Assembly: GCA_018853935.1 (NCBI GenBank)
Contig: JAAOMR010000168.1
Span: forward strand, 1 to 32,033
DNA: 32,033 bases
From: Acidithiobacillus ferrivorans
GTDB lineage: Bacteria > Pseudomonadota > Gammaproteobacteria > Acidithiobacillales > Acidithiobacillaceae
Direction: 5' to 3'
The translations under genes were made by a program, and so were the position numbers. The number at the start of each line of letters is the position of its first letter. The first letter of the stretch is position 1. The notes under the pieces were generated by a model. It was not told the DNA's origin. It ran no database searches and saw nothing but the letters and a program-made list of their open reading frames with translations. Shown here piece after piece: positions 1-8,026 of the stretch.

Positions 1-394
1 CCCACGGGTAGGTCGGTTGGTTCACCTTGGCGGTATGATCGAAGAAGAAGCCGCAGCCAAAGATCCGCTTTCCAGTTTTGTTGTTGATGCTGTCGTCGAG
101 AGCCAGCATCAAGCGCCCGTCGACCAGGGGGGACGGGATCAGGTTCCAGGCAATGGGCCAGAGGCGATCCCAGGTCAGATGGGTCGAGGCCATGAAGAGA
201 TAGAAGCGGCGGGCATTCACGTTCAGACCGAACAGGGTCTGCAGGGAGCGCAGCAGATTGGAGCTCATAGAGGAGGTAAAGGGGACGATGACCGCCAGCA
301 GGGTGAAGATGAACCAGTGGGAGCGTTCGCGACCCAGTCGCGTGTCGGAAAAGTCCGATTGGAAAGGGGTGAGCAAATCGCGTAGCATAGTCAT
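1..394 (-). CDS. DDE transposase, N-terminal part (cut by window edge)
   Basis: This open frame runs from an ATG at 394 (alternative ATG at 388) to the left window edge without a stop, giving 131 residues. The sequence has a hydrophobic N-terminal region and then the segment LALDDSINNKTGKRIFGCGF at about residues 100-120. This resembles the first catalytic Asp region of IS4/IS701-type DDE transposases, followed by an FDHTAK..QPTYPW segment typical of the same proteins. The C-terminal two thirds lie outside the window. A TATAAT hexamer on the minus strand near 444-452 could be the promoter. I could not identify the terminal inverted repeat between here and 565. The family name is by motif only, and the exact IS is unknown. 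Confidence 0.8.
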   Translation of the reverse strand, partial: MTMLRDLLTPFQSDFSDTRLGRERSHWFIFTLLAVIVPFTSSMSSNLLRSLQTLFGLNVNARRFYLFMASTHLTWDRLWPIAWNLIPSPLVDGRLMLALDDSINNKTGKRIFGCGFFFDHTAKVNQPTYPW

Positions 395-565
395 CGGACA
401 GGGCCTCTTGCGCTTTATAATCAGTGGGTTAAAGTACACTTATTATATCACGACGAGACGTTCTGTTCACCTCTATCTGGCTGTTTTATCGAATAAATAA
501 GGTAAAAAGCGGGTTACCAAAAGGCACAACCATAAGCACTTTCTATGGCTGCATAAACTCAATGT
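395..565. other. IS flank and intergenic region, no gene seen
   Basis: This stretch lies between the transposase start and the first plus-strand gene. It is AT-rich around 430-505 and should contain the IS end, but no clear inverted repeat or target duplication can be read because the other IS end is outside the window. Confidence 0.4.
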
Positions 566-964
566 ATGAGTGACGGTTTTGTTAACCAGCCTTTATATTC
601 CGCACTGAAAAACGGTGAAACTTCAGGTCAGAAGTGCGCTGTGCTCAACATCCTGAATCCAATTTCTGGCGTTGGTCATTATGTGGTAGCCCTGCGCACG
701 AACAGAAATGGCGATGTTATCGCCTATTGCCCCTACTACGCCAACACCCTGCGCCTAACGGGAAAATGGCTTAACGATCATTTGGTCAGTGGAGATTCCA
801 TTCACCGGAAATGGGCAATCGTTTTCCCGATCACCATAGACGATGGGGCGGTATATGTGGGCGAAGAATGGCCGGAGATGGGTCTTGAAGCCGGGGAAGC
901 AAACCCCCACTGGCTACTGCGCAGCGCCAACAGATTTCTCAACAACACCATAGCAACCGAATGA
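566..964 (+). CDS. hypothetical protein, 132 aa
   Basis: I do not recognise this family. The product is soluble, without a signal peptide or membrane segment, and rich in aromatic residues, with a GVGHYVVAL segment near residues 35-43 and YCPYYANTLRLTG near 53-65. The GHYV stretch is reminiscent of papain-fold or phospholipase-like active-site segments, but nothing else supports that. An ATG four bases upstream opens only a three-codon frame. No strong Shine-Dalgarno is visible, so the start is moderately certain. It lies 36 bp upstream of a membrane-protein gene on the same strand and may be cotranscribed with it. Confidence 0.6.
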   Translation: MSDGFVNQPLYSALKNGETSGQKCAVLNILNPISGVGHYVVALRTNRNGDVIAYCPYYANTLRLTGKWLNDHLVSGDSIHRKWAIVFPITIDDGAVYVGEEWPEMGLEAGEANPHWLLRSANRFLNNTIATE

Positions 965-1000
965 TCTAGCAACCGAACAAAATAGAGGAGCCAACCTTCG

Positions 1001-1315
1001 ATGGAAGACGGAAATCATTTGATGGACAAAAGCATATCCATGCGCGAAAGACTGTCCGCAAGCAGCATCCTGCTACTGGAAATGGCGTTACTGGTCTTCG
1101 CCGGTGTCTTGGCGTTGTTCGCATTGGGCGCCGCAAGCGAGTTGATCACCCATTTTGTTTTTGGACATTCATCCTGGGGGATGATGCAATCCTTTGATTG
1201 GCTACTTTTTTGGGCGATTGTCGCGGCCCCAATCATGCTGATTGGCAAGGTTATCTGGAAGTCGCTGCGATTGGAGTACAGCAGGATTCTGCAGGTGAGG
1301 ATGCGGAAATGTTGA
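1001..1315 (+). CDS. small two-helix membrane protein, 104 aa
   Basis: The product is predicted to have two transmembrane segments, at about residues 25-50 and 65-90, with a basic C-terminus ending RMRKC. The start at 1001 is preceded by GAGGAG at 985-990; an in-frame ATG at 1022 is possible. The stop TGA at 1313-1315 lies inside the start region of the next gene (ATG at 1309), so the two are translationally coupled. It is the first gene of a three-gene overlapping cluster (1001-2255) encoding only membrane proteins. The function is unknown; an envelope or mating-pair role is possible but not shown. Confidence 0.7.
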   Translation: MEDGNHLMDKSISMRERLSASSILLLEMALLVFAGVLALFALGAASELITHFVFGHSSWGMMQSFDWLLFWAIVAAPIMLIGKVIWKSLRLEYSRILQVRMRKC

Positions 1316-1452
1316 TGGCTTCAATTGAACTGTTTTCAATACTCGCCGGATTGGGCTGGGTTTCTTTCAATCTTGGACGATGGGTGGAGCGGAAGAAGCA
1401 GGTAAAACTACAGTCTGACGTACATCGAGAGGAAAGGAGCGACGTTTCATGA
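1309..1452 (+). CDS. single-pass membrane peptide, 47 aa
   Basis: This small gene starts at ATG 1309 with GGTGAGG nine bases upstream and overlaps the preceding stop. The product is MLMASIELFSILAGLGW followed by a basic amphipathic tail (RWVERKKQVK), which suggests one membrane helix with a cytoplasmic tail. Its last four bases ATGA (1449-1452) are also the start of the following gene, so it sits in a tightly coupled cluster. An upstream ATG at 1198 in the same frame would lie deep inside the previous gene and is unlikely to be used. Confidence 0.65.
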   Translation: MLMASIELFSILAGLGWVSFNLGRWVERKKQVKLQSDVHREERSDVS

Positions 1453-2255
1453 ACCTCCAACCCAAAACCATAGACCCCGGCTGGGCCAAACGCTGGACCC
1501 GGCAATCCGTCGAACTGTTCCGGCGAGCGCCGGGGCTGGCTGTCGGCGTCATGACCTTGTTCGCCCTGGTCAACGCATTCATTCCGCAACCCCTGGCGCT
1601 GGACGTTCCGATCACCGTGTTCATGGTGGGGCTCCTGTTCAGCAGCCTGCGCGCCGTGGATCACGACAGCGGAAATTCATGGACCGCAACATGGATCTTC
1701 TTTCGCCAAACGTCCCGCGACCTGGCACACCTGGCCCGCGACGCTTTTCTGGTCATGCTGGTACTCGGGATAGTGTTTGCCCTCCTCTTTAGTCTTTACA
1801 GCGCCGCCACCCACAGCGCGGGCACCATTAAGCCCAATCCCGCCTATTGGCAGTTGCCCGTCTGGCTGCGTCACGGCACGGCCCGTGCCGGAAACATGCT
1901 CACCCTGGGCGTTTTTATGCCCAGTATGCTCCCCATGATCTTCCTGACCATGAGTGTCGGCAATCAGCCGTTGATGCACTACGTGACCGGTTATAAGGCT
2001 GCCATATTGAACATGCGATTGGCATACACGGTATTCATGGGAGGACTGCTGGGCTGTTCGTTCCTGATGCCCGTATTGCGGCAGATCCCTTCCTTGTGGC
2101 TGGGATGCGTGTTGATGACTGGATTCGCTGTGTCCTTCTGGTGGTTTGGCGCCTGGGGCTATCTATGGTGCCGGGAAATGTTTGAGGGGGCATCCGAAAA
2201 TGCCAGAAGAACTGCGAAGCAGTCACTTCCTGCACCAAGCCATAACTTAACCTGA
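1449..2255 (+). CDS. polytopic membrane protein, paralogue of the gene at 8027
   Basis: The product has 268 residues with about six hydrophobic segments. The N-terminus (PGWAKRWTRQSVELFRRAP) and C-terminus (WCREMFEGASENARR) match the equivalent ends of the 263-residue protein encoded at 8027-8818 (DGWARRWCQEGLELLHRKP and FCREVFDGRGKNKAV). The two are therefore paralogues that keep a basic N-terminal amphipathic helix and a C-terminal CRE(M/V)F(E/D)G motif. Translation starts at ATG 1449 with GGAAAGGAG upstream and overlaps the previous stop by ATGA. I do not recognise the family. It is an integral inner-membrane protein of unknown role. Confidence 0.75.
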   Translation: MNLQPKTIDPGWAKRWTRQSVELFRRAPGLAVGVMTLFALVNAFIPQPLALDVPITVFMVGLLFSSLRAVDHDSGNSWTATWIFFRQTSRDLAHLARDAFLVMLVLGIVFALLFSLYSAATHSAGTIKPNPAYWQLPVWLRHGTARAGNMLTLGVFMPSMLPMIFLTMSVGNQPLMHYVTGYKAAILNMRLAYTVFMGGLLGCSFLMPVLRQIPSLWLGCVLMTGFAVSFWWFGAWGYLWCREMFEGASENARRTAKQSLPAPSHNLT

Positions 2256-2268
2256 ATGGTTCGTGGTC

Positions 2269-2406
2269 ATGATTAACCATATTCGTATCGATACACGGTC
2301 TGACGGCCAATGCCGCACCGTCCATTTCCGCCACTTTAACCGTACTAACGCGTCGAAAGGCCGCTACGGCAAAGTGACTCAGCAAGTTCTTCTCGAGCAA
2401 TTCTGA
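2269..2406 (+). CDS. possible small protein, 45 aa
   Basis: ATG 2269 opens 45 codons of a basic, polar peptide (MINHIRIDTRSDGQCRTVHF at the start) that ends at TGA 2404-2406. Codon choice looks coding-like, but no convincing Shine-Dalgarno is present. A longer frame exists on the opposite strand, so I keep this as tentative. Confidence 0.3.
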   Translation: MINHIRIDTRSDGQCRTVHFRHFNRTNASKGRYGKVTQQVLLEQF

Positions 2407-2738
2407 CCGCAACCTTTTGCGCACACCCCCGCTAAAAAACCTGCGAATGCAGCTTTGTCCCAGTCACGGGGCTGGATGAACGGCCTATCGACTCAGGCGC
2501 CTTCTGGTGCTTGAGGGGCTGCAGGTTGTTGCCATTGGCTTGACCGTATCACGCAAATATCCAATCGCACATTCGCAACCTGATCTGTAAAGTCGATGGT
2601 GCTGAGAACACCATTACATTTTACCTGAGGAACGCAAAACAAATTTTGCTTCTCAATACACCAAACATCCAGGCTGATGATTTGCCGAAGTTTTTGTATG
2701 TGCTATATTTGGGTTTAAATCCACTTGGAGATCGTCTG
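2407..2738. other. intergenic region with weak hairpin
   Basis: No convincing gene is visible. A 6-bp hairpin (ATGGTG 2596-2601 with CACCAT 2609-2614), followed shortly by an ATTTTA tract, may be a weak terminator. A promoter for the helicase gene is annotated separately near the right end of this stretch. Confidence 0.35.
2682..2709 (+). promoter_or_regulatory. putative sigma70 promoter of the helicase gene
   Basis: TTGCCG at 2682-2687 and TATATT at 2704-2709 are separated by 16 bases and lie about 30 bases upstream of the chosen ATG. Its position argues against the upstream in-frame TTG at 2646 as the start codon. Confidence 0.5.
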
Positions 2739-5102
2739 ATGGGGTCAATCCAGACAACGAGAAACCATAACGAACGATTCGATGTAACCGGTTCCAGAAC
2801 TTCAGTGATGGAACCCGGAAATGTGAAGGTGCCACACTTTTATATGCCGGATGCCTGCAAAGGAATCTTCAGTACCCTTCGCGAAGTGGTGTTCTGCGTT
2901 CCCATGCGGTACGAGGATCGCCGACAAACCATCGTCGCCTCGGAAGCCGTGGAAAATGAACTGGCGCACATTGCCGGTGTCATAGAGAGCATTGAAGAGA
3001 AGCCAGGTCGCGGGAACCGCAGCATGTGGACCGCACATTGCAAGGATACGGAAAACGCGCCGTTCCGCGCGTCATTTTTCGTAATGAGCCCCTACCACAA
3101 ACAATTACTGAAGGTCGGCGCACACTTCGTTTTCCAGGGTAAGCCAAAGTGGTTTCATGGTTTTTGCTATTTATCGCAACCGGCGCTCCTATCCTCTCAA
3201 GACATGGGCCGTTTGGTGCCGGTATACCGGAAAATCAGCAAGTTTGGCAGCATGCGTATCTGGCAGGCGGTGCAATCCGTGACCAGGACCGTGACCAGGG
3301 AACAGCTGTATAGTTTGTTTCCAACAGAGTTGCAGCGCTTGCCATTCGCGTTTGAATTGCCGGGGTTGTGGGATGCGTTTCACAAGATGCATACACCGTC
3401 CGACCTGGATGCGGTCGCGGATGCCGTGGACACTTTGCGTGTTTTTGAGTTGGGTGAAAGCATTATCGCCCAAAAGATAAACGCCATACCAACAGCCCAT
3501 GGCGATCAGGCCGTATTAACAGATGCGCGAGCGACTCACCTGCGTTCTATCTTCCCATTTACCTTGTCACCTTCGCAGGATGCGGCAGAGCGTTCTGTTC
3601 GTCAGGCCCTGGCGTCCACAACCCCTGCCAACATCCTGATCCAGGGCGGCGTAGGGTCCGGCAAATCCGCTGTTGCCTACCTCGCGGCTTTAACCCAGGC
3701 CAAAGGCGGGATCGACGGTAAGAATGTGGCCGTTCTGGTCGCACCCACCACTATCCTGGCAGATCAGTTGCAGGCGAGACTGCAGGAAATGACCCATGGA
3801 CTGGATATATTGGTCATGCGTGGACAAAGCGGCAAAAAATTTGTATGGCCGGAACGTGGTGTTGTAGTGGGAACACACGGAATGGTCGGCCCTAATACCC
3901 CTTGGGAGCGCGTTGGGCTGGTGGTATTTGATGAAGAGCACCGATTCGGGGCGGAGACCAAAAACATCCCCGCTTCGGTAAACAGGATATTGATGTCCGC
4001 CACCCCTATCCCCGCCACCATTGCCGCGATCCGGTTTGGAGGCATGCAAATTCTACGGCTGGAATCAAACCCCATGGGACGTCAGGTGACGTGCTTCGCG
4101 CTGGAAAAGTCACGATCACGGGAAGCGGTGAATGCCGTGCGCGAGACAGTGGACGCCGGCGGCAAGGTTATTCTGGTGTACGGCAGCATTGCACGTGAAG
4201 CATTGGCGCCGCTGGGAGAATGCGTTTTTATACAGTCCCCTGAGTTTGGAGAGGATATGGTGGTGCGCGTAGACAGCCCCATGGACCATAATCAGGCACT
4301 GGTGGCGGCGCACAATTTTCCAGAAGCTGCCAGGATCCGATACCTGCGGTTGAACAAGGCCTTCAAGCCGGCGAAATGGTGGGCAAACCGTGCACCAGGG
4401 GACATGTTCGGATTCCCGGTCTGGGCCATGGATTCCACGCAGAACAACCGTCTTTTTGCGTTGGAACAGCATCATTTCATTCATATGAAGGATGGTAAGG
4501 CAGCAGTCCGATCCACCGATCAAATATTGCGGATATGCCGTTCCGGCGTTGTAGATTCAATACCCCTGTTTCGGGAAAGCCAAATTCGCCGCGGCGTAGA
4601 TCTCGAAAAAGCCATGCCCTACTGGCAAACCGGGTTCAAGGATAAGGTGGGGGTACTACATGGCCAACTCTCCGAAATGGAAAAACAAACGATCCTGAAC
4701 CGCTTTACCAGTGGCGAATGCCCGGTACTGTTATCCACCACCATTGTCGAGGTCGGAGTGGACATTGACGGGGTGGACACCATCGTCGTTGCCAATGCGG
4801 ATCGCATGGGCGTGGCGAGCCTGGTACAGTTGCGCGGGCGGGTTGGGAGACAGGGGCAACCTGGCCGTTGTTTTTTCATCGGCGACAACGACGCCGACAG
4901 CCAGGACCGCCTGAACCGGATCGCTCGGGAAACCGACGACGAAAGATTGGCGGAAATGGATTTCATGGAGCGGGGATTCGGCAGTGTAAAAGAGGACATT
5001 CAGTCCGGGCATGCCCTCCGAATTTTTCAGTTACCCCGGGATTACGAATGGTTGCAACGTGTGGTGCCTCTGCTGGAACACGCAGAAGGTGCACTTCACT
5101 AA
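2739..5102 (+). CDS. RecG-like superfamily 2 DNA helicase, 787 aa
   Basis: The product resembles the RecG/Mfd branch of DNA helicases, which remodel branched DNA and replication forks using ATP. Visible motifs are the RecG-style N-terminal segment FCVPMRYEDRR near residues 52-62, Walker A GGVGSGKS at about 303-310, motif II DEEH at about 398-401, motif III SATP at about 420, and a C-terminal helicase lobe with STTIVEVGVD and motif VI QLRGRVGRQGQ from about 697. RecG proteins are usually near 690 residues. This one is longer, with an unusual stretch between motif III and motif V (about 480-620) that could be an accessory insertion. I chose ATG 2739 because TTGGAG lies at 2725-2730. An in-frame TTG at 2646 would include the promoter-like sequence. 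Mobile-element helicases of this type may serve element replication or recombination. Confidence 0.88.
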   Translation: MGSIQTTRNHNERFDVTGSRTSVMEPGNVKVPHFYMPDACKGIFSTLREVVFCVPMRYEDRRQTIVASEAVENELAHIAGVIESIEEKPGRGNRSMWTAHCKDTENAPFRASFFVMSPYHKQLLKVGAHFVFQGKPKWFHGFCYLSQPALLSSQDMGRLVPVYRKISKFGSMRIWQAVQSVTRTVTREQLYSLFPTELQRLPFAFELPGLWDAFHKMHTPSDLDAVADAVDTLRVFELGESIIAQKINAIPTAHGDQAVLTDARATHLRSIFPFTLSPSQDAAERSVRQALASTTPANILIQGGVGSGKSAVAYLAALTQAKGGIDGKNVAVLVAPTTILADQLQARLQEMTHGLDILVMRGQSGKKFVWPERGVVVGTHGMVGPNTPWERVGLVVFDEEHRFGAETKNIPASVNRILMSATPIPATIAAIRFGGMQILRLESNPMGRQVTCFALEKSRSREAVNAVRETVDAGGKVILVYGSIAREALAPLGECVFIQSPEFGEDMVVRVDSPMDHNQALVAAHNFPEAARIRYLRLNKAFKPAKWWANRAPGDMFGFPVWAMDSTQNNRLFALEQHHFIHMKDGKAAVRSTDQILRICRSGVVDSIPLFRESQIRRGVDLEKAMPYWQTGFKDKVGVLHGQLSEMEKQTILNRFTSGECPVLLSTTIVEVGVDIDGVDTIVVANADRMGVASLVQLRGRVGRQGQPGRCFFIGDNDADSQDRLNRIARETDDERLAEMDFMERGFGSVKEDIQSGHALRIFQLPRDYEWLQRVVPLLEHAEGALH

Positions 5103-5237
5103 TTTGGTGACCGAGCCATCCCGAGGCCACCTCTCCCAGACCAACCGGTTTGGCCTAATCGTTAGCATATTGGTTTCCAGCGCTCACATATCATCGTGAC
5201 GCAGCACCCGGCTGCGATTCACCTGGAGACAATCGTA
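5103..5237. other. intergenic region with palindrome
   Basis: Contains the near-palindrome CCAACCGGTTTGG around 5141-5153, a possible operator for the next gene. No gene is seen. Confidence 0.3.
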
Positions 5238-5600
5238 ATGACACACCAAGTAACCATCGAGGCATTTCTACATGGCGCCACATCCGTTTCCACTGAACCT
5301 GTAGCGTTTCTCAAAGATCGAGGCGGCGAAGTGGCATTTAATGCAGACAAAGAAAACGCGCATGTGGTATTTAACGGTAACCTCACCGAAGAAGAAGCCA
5401 AAACCGCATTGGATTGGGCTGCGGACGCCCATCATGCTGCAGCCACAGGGGCGATCACCGTTCTGATTGACAAGTGCGAGCCCAACAACTTTGAGTGGCA
5501 CGATATCAATTCTGGTCGCCAGCCATGGAAAGAACAGATGTCTGAGAGCTTACATATATTCGAGGCAAAGTTCATCCATCTGTCCAAAAACTTTACATAG
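5238..5600 (+). CDS. hypothetical acidic protein, 120 aa
   Basis: I do not recognise this protein. The chosen start ATG 5238 has CTGGAG at 5223-5228; an upstream in-frame start at 5196 lacks a ribosome site. The product begins MTHQVTIEAFLHGA and has no membrane segment or signal peptide. A conspicuous helical, alanine-rich part lies at about residues 45-75 (EEEAKTALDWAADAHHAAAT). It is followed closely by the exported protein gene at 5663 and may be part of the same transcription unit. Confidence 0.6.
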   Translation: MTHQVTIEAFLHGATSVSTEPVAFLKDRGGEVAFNADKENAHVVFNGNLTEEEAKTALDWAADAHHAAATGAITVLIDKCEPNNFEWHDINSGRQPWKEQMSESLHIFEAKFIHLSKNFT

Positions 5601-5662
5601 AAAAGCGGACGCCCCCAATCTGCAGGGGGTCGTTACCGTTCACGCCATACAAAAGGAAATTT

Positions 5663-5823
5663 ATGAAATTAGGTGTCAACGAACTGGTCATAGCCGGTGC
5701 GCTATGTATTTCAGGAACGGCCCTTGCCGGAACAGTCAAAACCATGGATGTTGTGGTATCTCCTACAACAGTCACGGAAGTCCTGTTGCCGGCTGGTGTT
5801 GGTATTAATAACATCGCTTGTCA
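5663..5823 (+). pseudogene. exported protein, N-terminal part, interrupted by the IscB element
   Basis: The open frame starts at ATG 5663 with AAAAGGAA upstream. It encodes a signal peptide ending near TALAG (residues 19-23), followed by a beta-rich segment (TVKTMDVVVSPTTVTEVLLP). The frame then runs into the left hairpin of an IS200/IS605-type element and stops at 5854. The likely remainder of the gene resumes after the element at about 7670-8005. The pattern of an exported protein with a xxVxVSPxTVTEV start and the xxIxVKPHAAFNGDV continuation is loosely like TraK or VirB9 secretin-associated proteins. That is a weak inference. Confidence 0.65.
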
Positions 5824-6125
5824 ATCACCCCGTCCTGAAGGGCGGGGCTTGTAGTGGAGCGCGACTACAGGTGCCGTTGAGAGTTCACGGTGTGATTGGA
5901 CAGGGGAATGGAGCAGGTCGCGAAACTGACGCTGCCGGGTGAGATCGCTAGTACAGGAGCATTCCCAGCCCGGCGAGACAGGATAGGTGCAATCCCCCGC
6001 TGTGAGTGTCGTTCACAGGACCTGCTGCGTGCTGTCGAAAGGCAGGGCGTGCCCCAGGGAAACGTACCGCACGAAAGTGCGCCCGATCATAGGCGTCTGA
6101 AGACGGTAATTGAAGGAGATTGGAG
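5821..6125 (+). ncRNA. putative omega-RNA of the IscB system
   Basis: IscB nucleases use an omega-RNA encoded directly upstream of the gene, with the guide at its 5' end. This 300-nt stretch has no coding capacity in keeping with its neighbours and shows a series of hairpins: the terminal 20-nt hairpin; GTAGT/ACTAC (5851-5868); CTGTGA/TCACAG (around 6000-6018); CTGTC-GAAA-GGCAG (around 6033-6046); and CGCAC-GAAA-GTGCG (6068-6081). It ends at the iscB ribosome-binding site. By analogy the guide would be host sequence just left of the element, roughly 5803-5822. Folding and guide are inferred, not demonstrated. Confidence 0.75.
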
Positions 6126-7589
6126 ATGTTCGTATTCGTGATGGATCAGCATGGCAGGCCCGGACATCCGACGCGTCGGATGGACTGGGTGCGCAAGCAG
6201 TTGAAGCGCAAGCGCGGGAAGATCGTGGGCGGCGGCATTTCCGGGAAACCGGCGGTGCTGGTGTTACGGGAGCAATCATTTGACCGGAGCAAGACCGTCA
6301 AACGGCGGTTTTATGTGACGCTGGACACGGGCTTCAGGAACATCGGTTACGGCGTCACCGAGTTGCTGGAGGACGGCACGTTACGGATATTGCTGAAGGG
6401 CACGCTCACGGCGCGCACTCCGGATATTCGGGGATTGATGGACGATCGCAAGATGTACCGGCGATCGCGGCGGTATCATCGCCGTGCGAACGTAAAGAAA
6501 AAGGGGCAAACGGCCAAGCACCGGCCGCCGCGTTATGAAAGCCGGGGCAAGCGGGATTCCGTAACACTCAAACATGGCATTGAAACACACCTTAACCTCT
6601 ATGCCCGGCTATCACGAATAGTGCCCCTTCCGGATCATCAGGTGACACGGGGCTTCGAGAACGTGTCTTTCGATCTACGTGCCTTGGTCCATGACAAACC
6701 GCGGACAGGCTCGGACTATCAGGTCTCGCCGGTCGGCAAGGGTACGGGAGAAAAGACGCACCGTTTCGTGGTTCGCCGCGACGGCGGATGCGTGGTCTGC
6801 GGAAACAAGGAGCACCTGCACGACCATCATCTGCGCAAGCGGTCGAAACAGGGATCCGACCGGGCCGGCAACCGGGTGACGCTCTGTGAAGATTGTCACG
6901 CTGACGTGCATGCTGGTCTGATTGCGCTGCCCATCACGGACGGCGCCCAATGGCGGGACGCCAGCACGGTCAACGCGGTCTGCGGGCGGTTAAGGAAGCT
7001 CGCTGTGGAAGCGGGTCTGATACCTGTGCCCGTCGATGAATCGGTGGCGGCCCGCCGCCGTCTCGGCCTGGAGAAAACCCATGCGCTGGACGCGGTGTCC
7101 GTTGCGGCTGCCATGGCTGGTGCCTGTAACATAGACCAGCAGGACATGCTGGACATGGACATGATGCAGTATCGTCGCAATCGGCGGGCGCACATTCACG
7201 CGCAGCGAGACCGGCTGTATTACTTACCGAAGGTGACGTTGCCGAAGGGGGAAAAGAAGAAGAAAGTGCCGCCGGTTGCCCACAACCGCCGGAAGCGTTG
7301 CGATCAGGGGGACGTGGATTCCTTGGCGGAGTACCGCCGGGCGCATCCAAAGGACGTGGGACGCCTGGTGGTAAAAAAGGCGAAGCGGCTCTATACGCCG
7401 AACCGGGCAAAAGCACCGGCGGTCGGCGGCGACGTGTGGAAGATCGCGGGCCACCGGATGGTGGCTCACGGAGTCCACAGCAAAACAAACCTATCTGTGC
7501 CGGACCTCGAGCCAATCACCGGGAAAGTATTTGCCTCGCCGAAAGATGGTGTCAGATTGCTATGGAACGCCGGAATGGTGGTTACATGA
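6126..7589 (+). CDS. iscB: IscB RNA-guided nuclease (RuvC/HNH), 487 aa
   Basis: IscB proteins are the transposon-encoded ancestors of Cas9. The domain order is complete. An N-terminal PLMP-like segment (FVFVMDQHGRPGHP) lies at 2-15, RuvC-I with TLDTGFRNIGYG (Asp67) follows, and then an arginine-rich bridge helix (DRKMYRRSRRYHRR) at 107-120. RuvC-II has ENVSFD (Glu178). The HNH domain has CVVC (222-225), HDHH (232-235) and CEDCH (254-258). RuvC-III is EKTHALDA (His319, Asp322), and a basic C-terminal region of about 150 residues follows. All expected catalytic residues appear present. I chose ATG 6126 because AAGGAG lies at 6112-6117; an in-frame TTG six bases upstream is less likely. The length fits the family. 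Confidence 0.93.
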   Translation: MFVFVMDQHGRPGHPTRRMDWVRKQLKRKRGKIVGGGISGKPAVLVLREQSFDRSKTVKRRFYVTLDTGFRNIGYGVTELLEDGTLRILLKGTLTARTPDIRGLMDDRKMYRRSRRYHRRANVKKKGQTAKHRPPRYESRGKRDSVTLKHGIETHLNLYARLSRIVPLPDHQVTRGFENVSFDLRALVHDKPRTGSDYQVSPVGKGTGEKTHRFVVRRDGGCVVCGNKEHLHDHHLRKRSKQGSDRAGNRVTLCEDCHADVHAGLIALPITDGAQWRDASTVNAVCGRLRKLAVEAGLIPVPVDESVAARRRLGLEKTHALDAVSVAAAMAGACNIDQQDMLDMDMMQYRRNRRAHIHAQRDRLYYLPKVTLPKGEKKKKVPPVAHNRRKRCDQGDVDSLAEYRRAHPKDVGRLVVKKAKRLYTPNRAKAPAVGGDVWKIAGHRMVAHGVHSKTNLSVPDLEPITGKVFASPKDGVRLLWNAGMVVT

Positions 7590-7668
7590 ACGATAGCCAT
7601 TCTTCGTGGCAACCGTCCGTGCAGTACCCGGCGCGCGCTCTGCATCCCCGCCCTGAAGGGCGAGGTTT

Positions 7669-8005
7669 TCCGCGCAAACCGGATAACAACCAGCAATACA
7701 TAGTTTTTCCAATTTCTTCGGGATACGGGTCATCAAGGCAACAGGGAATCATGATAGAGGTCAAACCACACGCCGCATTCAATGGTGATGTGATCATTAA
7801 CAGCCACAATGGCAACACGTATGTTGTTTGGGCTCACAGCAGCGTAGGTTCCCAGTCCAAAGTGGTCTACCAGTTTGCAGAATCATCAGCGTCGATCGCG
7901 AAAACATTGTCAAAGGCTTTTTGTGCGGGCATGATGTCAAAGCAGCGCGGCTTCACCACACTAGCGAATGTAGTTAGGCGTCCAAAAATAAGATATACGC
8001 CATAG
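7669..8005 (+). pseudogene. exported protein, C-terminal part, displaced by the IscB element
   Basis: After the right hairpin the open frame continues with NNQQYIVFPISSGYG and a beta-strand-rich segment (MIEVKPHAAFNGDVIINSHN), ending at 8005. It lacks its own start and ribosome site and is in the same phase class as the N-terminal part at 5663. It is therefore most simply the 3' half of that gene. An in-frame start at 7751 (MIEVKPHAAF) could allow a fragment to be made. The rebuilt protein would be about 160 residues. Confidence 0.6.
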
Positions 8006-8026
8006 AACGGCAGAGGGGTTGCCCGC

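Larger units (their letters stand above)
5821..7676 (+). mobile_element. IscB-carrying IS200/IS605-type element without tnpA
   Basis: The element is bounded on the left by a hairpin (CCCCGTCCTGAAGGGCGGGG at about 5828-5847) and on the right by a near-identical hairpin (CCCCGCCCTGAAGGGCGAGG at about 7648-7667). Between them are a structured noncoding stretch of about 300 nt and one iscB gene. No Y1 transposase is present, so it would need TnpA in trans. It lies inside an exported-protein gene in the same orientation. Exact ends cannot be fixed without an empty-site comparison, because this family makes no target duplication. Confidence 0.8.

Noticed and set aside
2646-2738. Upstream TTG start of the helicase
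   Set aside because: The added 31 residues coincide with a promoter-like sequence and lack a ribosome site; ATG 2739 has one.
7298-8005. A 235-aa protein starting inside iscB
   Set aside because: Its first 125 residues are read in a wrong frame across iscB and the element end; only the part after about 7669 belongs to the interrupted gene.
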